This document shows, piece after piece, positions 12,554-13,313 of a DNA stretch of 13,313 nt; position 1 is the first letter of the stretch; the number at the start of each line of letters is the position of its first letter. Below the pieces are notes generated by a model. It was not told the origin of the DNA. It made no database searches and saw nothing but the letters and a program-made list of their open reading frames with translations. The DNA comes from JAAYLC01 sp964636665 (GTDB lineage: Bacteria > Bacteroidota > Bacteroidia > Flavobacteriales > Flavobacteriaceae), in contig CAZWVT010000050.1 of the NCBI GenBank assembly GCA_964636665.1, positions 1 to 13,313 of the forward strand, read 5' to 3'. The position numbers were made by a program, and so were the translations under genes.

Positions 12554-13313
12554 TTGAAAAATAAATCAATCTTCTTATTTCTCTTGCTGGTTTTATTCGC
12601 ATCGTTTCAAGTGTTTTCCAAAACGCTGATTGTATGTAATTCGTGTGAATATAAAACCATCAAAGCCGCACTGGAAGCTGCACAAGACGGCGATACCATT
12701 TTGGTTAAAAAAGGAATTTACAAAGAAGCAAATATCAAAGTTACGAAATCCGTCAGTATTATCGGGGAAGATATGCCGGTTATCGACGGAAATAAAGAAG
12801 GAGAAATTATAACCATAGGAGCAGACGATGTAACCATAGACGGGTTTTTTATTAAAAACGTCGGACTTAGTTACACCACAGAATATGCCGCAGTAAGAGT
12901 GGTAAACAGCAAAGGTTTTACCATCCGGAATTTAGAATTGGAAAAATTATTCTTCGGAATTTATCTCCAAAGAGCATCTCACGGAAAAGTTTTAAACAAC
13001 AAAATAACAGGAGAAGCAGTTACTGAATTTAATTCCGGAAATGGAGTTCATATGTGGCATTGCGATTTTGTCGAAGTTCGTGGAAATGATGTACGAAATG
13101 TGCGAGACGGAATCTATCTTGAGTTTTCGAGCAACAATACCATCGAAGATAATTTCACACTCAACAGCGTTCGATATGGACTTCATTTTATGTTTAGCCA
13201 TGATAATAAAGTCCGGAATAATGTCTTTGAATCCAATGGTGCCGGAATCGCATTGATGTTTTCCAAAGATATGGAGGTCAACAACAATGTAATCAAAAAA
13301 AATTGGGGAACGG
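12554..13313 (+). CDS. nosD: NosD, periplasmic beta-helix protein for NosZ maturation (3' end beyond window)
   Basis: Exported part of the NosDFY complex, which with NosL supplies copper and sulfur for CuZ assembly on NosZ. The 253 codons present start at TTG (12554) with a clean Sec signal peptide (MKNKSIFLFLLLVLFASFQ, cleavage probably near residue 22). A CASH/parallel beta-helix repeat pattern follows, with recurring short turns such as NNKITG, GNDVR, NNTIEDNF, DNKVRNNVF and NNNVIKKN, typical of NosD. No in-frame ATG gives the signal peptide. A GTG at 12524 is open but would add residues ahead of the signal, so TTG is preferred; it may lower translation relative to nosZ. The reading frame is open at the right edge. 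nosF (ATPase) and nosY (permease) would be expected next. Confidence 0.93.
   Translation, partial: MKNKSIFLFLLLVLFASFQVFSKTLIVCNSCEYKTIKAALEAAQDGDTILVKKGIYKEANIKVTKSVSIIGEDMPVIDGNKEGEIITIGADDVTIDGFFIKNVGLSYTTEYAAVRVVNSKGFTIRNLELEKLFFGIYLQRASHGKVLNNKITGEAVTEFNSGNGVHMWHCDFVEVRGNDVRNVRDGIYLEFSSNNTIEDNFTLNSVRYGLHFMFSHDNKVRNNVFESNGAGIALMFSKDMEVNNNVIKKNWGT

Noticed and set aside
13041..13256. Open frames of 60-70 codons overlapping nosD on both strands
   Set aside because: They lie within the well-supported beta-helix frame of nosD and show no domain or signal features of their own.
1..13313. CRISPR arrays, tRNA or rRNA genes, insertion sequences, toxin-antitoxin pairs
   Set aside because: No regularly spaced repeats, RNA-gene signatures, transposase-like frames or paired terminal repeats were seen on either strand.

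Overview
The window looks like chromosomal DNA from a member of the Bacteroidota, most likely a flavobacterium. It is AT-rich, has no clear Shine-Dalgarno sequences, carries promoters of the TAnnTTTG type, and encodes Bacteroidota-style lipoproteins and a clade II (Sec-type, lipoprotein) nitrous oxide reductase. All calls come from reading the sequence by eye; no database search was run.

Layout. (1) 1-1576, minus strand: a tight operon trxA (thioredoxin) - deoC (deoxyribose-phosphate aldolase) - deoD (purine nucleoside phosphorylase, cut by the left edge). (2) 1743-4027, plus: a PAS histidine kinase and a response regulator whose output is a whole CRP/FNR-type module (receiver + cyclic-nucleotide-binding fold + Crp helix-turn-helix). 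(3) 4138-7893: four two-domain universal stress proteins. The first has its own promoter and the other three form an operon; a small minus-strand membrane protein (4913-5185) lies between the two groups. (4) 7907-8398, minus: a lipoprotein of unknown function. (5) 8663 to the right edge, plus: a nitrous-oxide-reduction operon made of a lipoprotein cytochrome c, nosZ, a four-helix membrane protein, nosL and the first 253 codons of nosD. nosF and nosY would be expected beyond the edge.

Main finding. Five intergenic sites share one 43-bp architecture: an inverted repeat TGA-N6-TCA (best form AAATGA-N6-TCATTT) whose centre lies exactly 29.5 bp upstream of the first base of a TAnnTTTG-like -7 element. 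That puts the activator near -41.5, the class II CRP/FNR position. The sites precede trxA-deoC-deoD, the first universal stress gene, the three-gene stress operon, and (twice in tandem) cytochrome c-nosZ. The response regulator-CRP protein has the Glu and Arg recognition-helix residues that read a TGA core in CRP and FNR. The kinase PAS domain has a His and an Arg where FixL has its haem ligand and oxygen-signalling Arg.

The inferred model is a locally encoded oxygen- or redox-responsive two-component regulon. It would switch on N2O respiration, a set of stress proteins, and a thioredoxin/nucleoside-salvage operon together. Two of the operator modules fall inside spurious N-terminal extensions of genes (at 4093 and 8588), so placing the starts at 4138 and 8663 matters.
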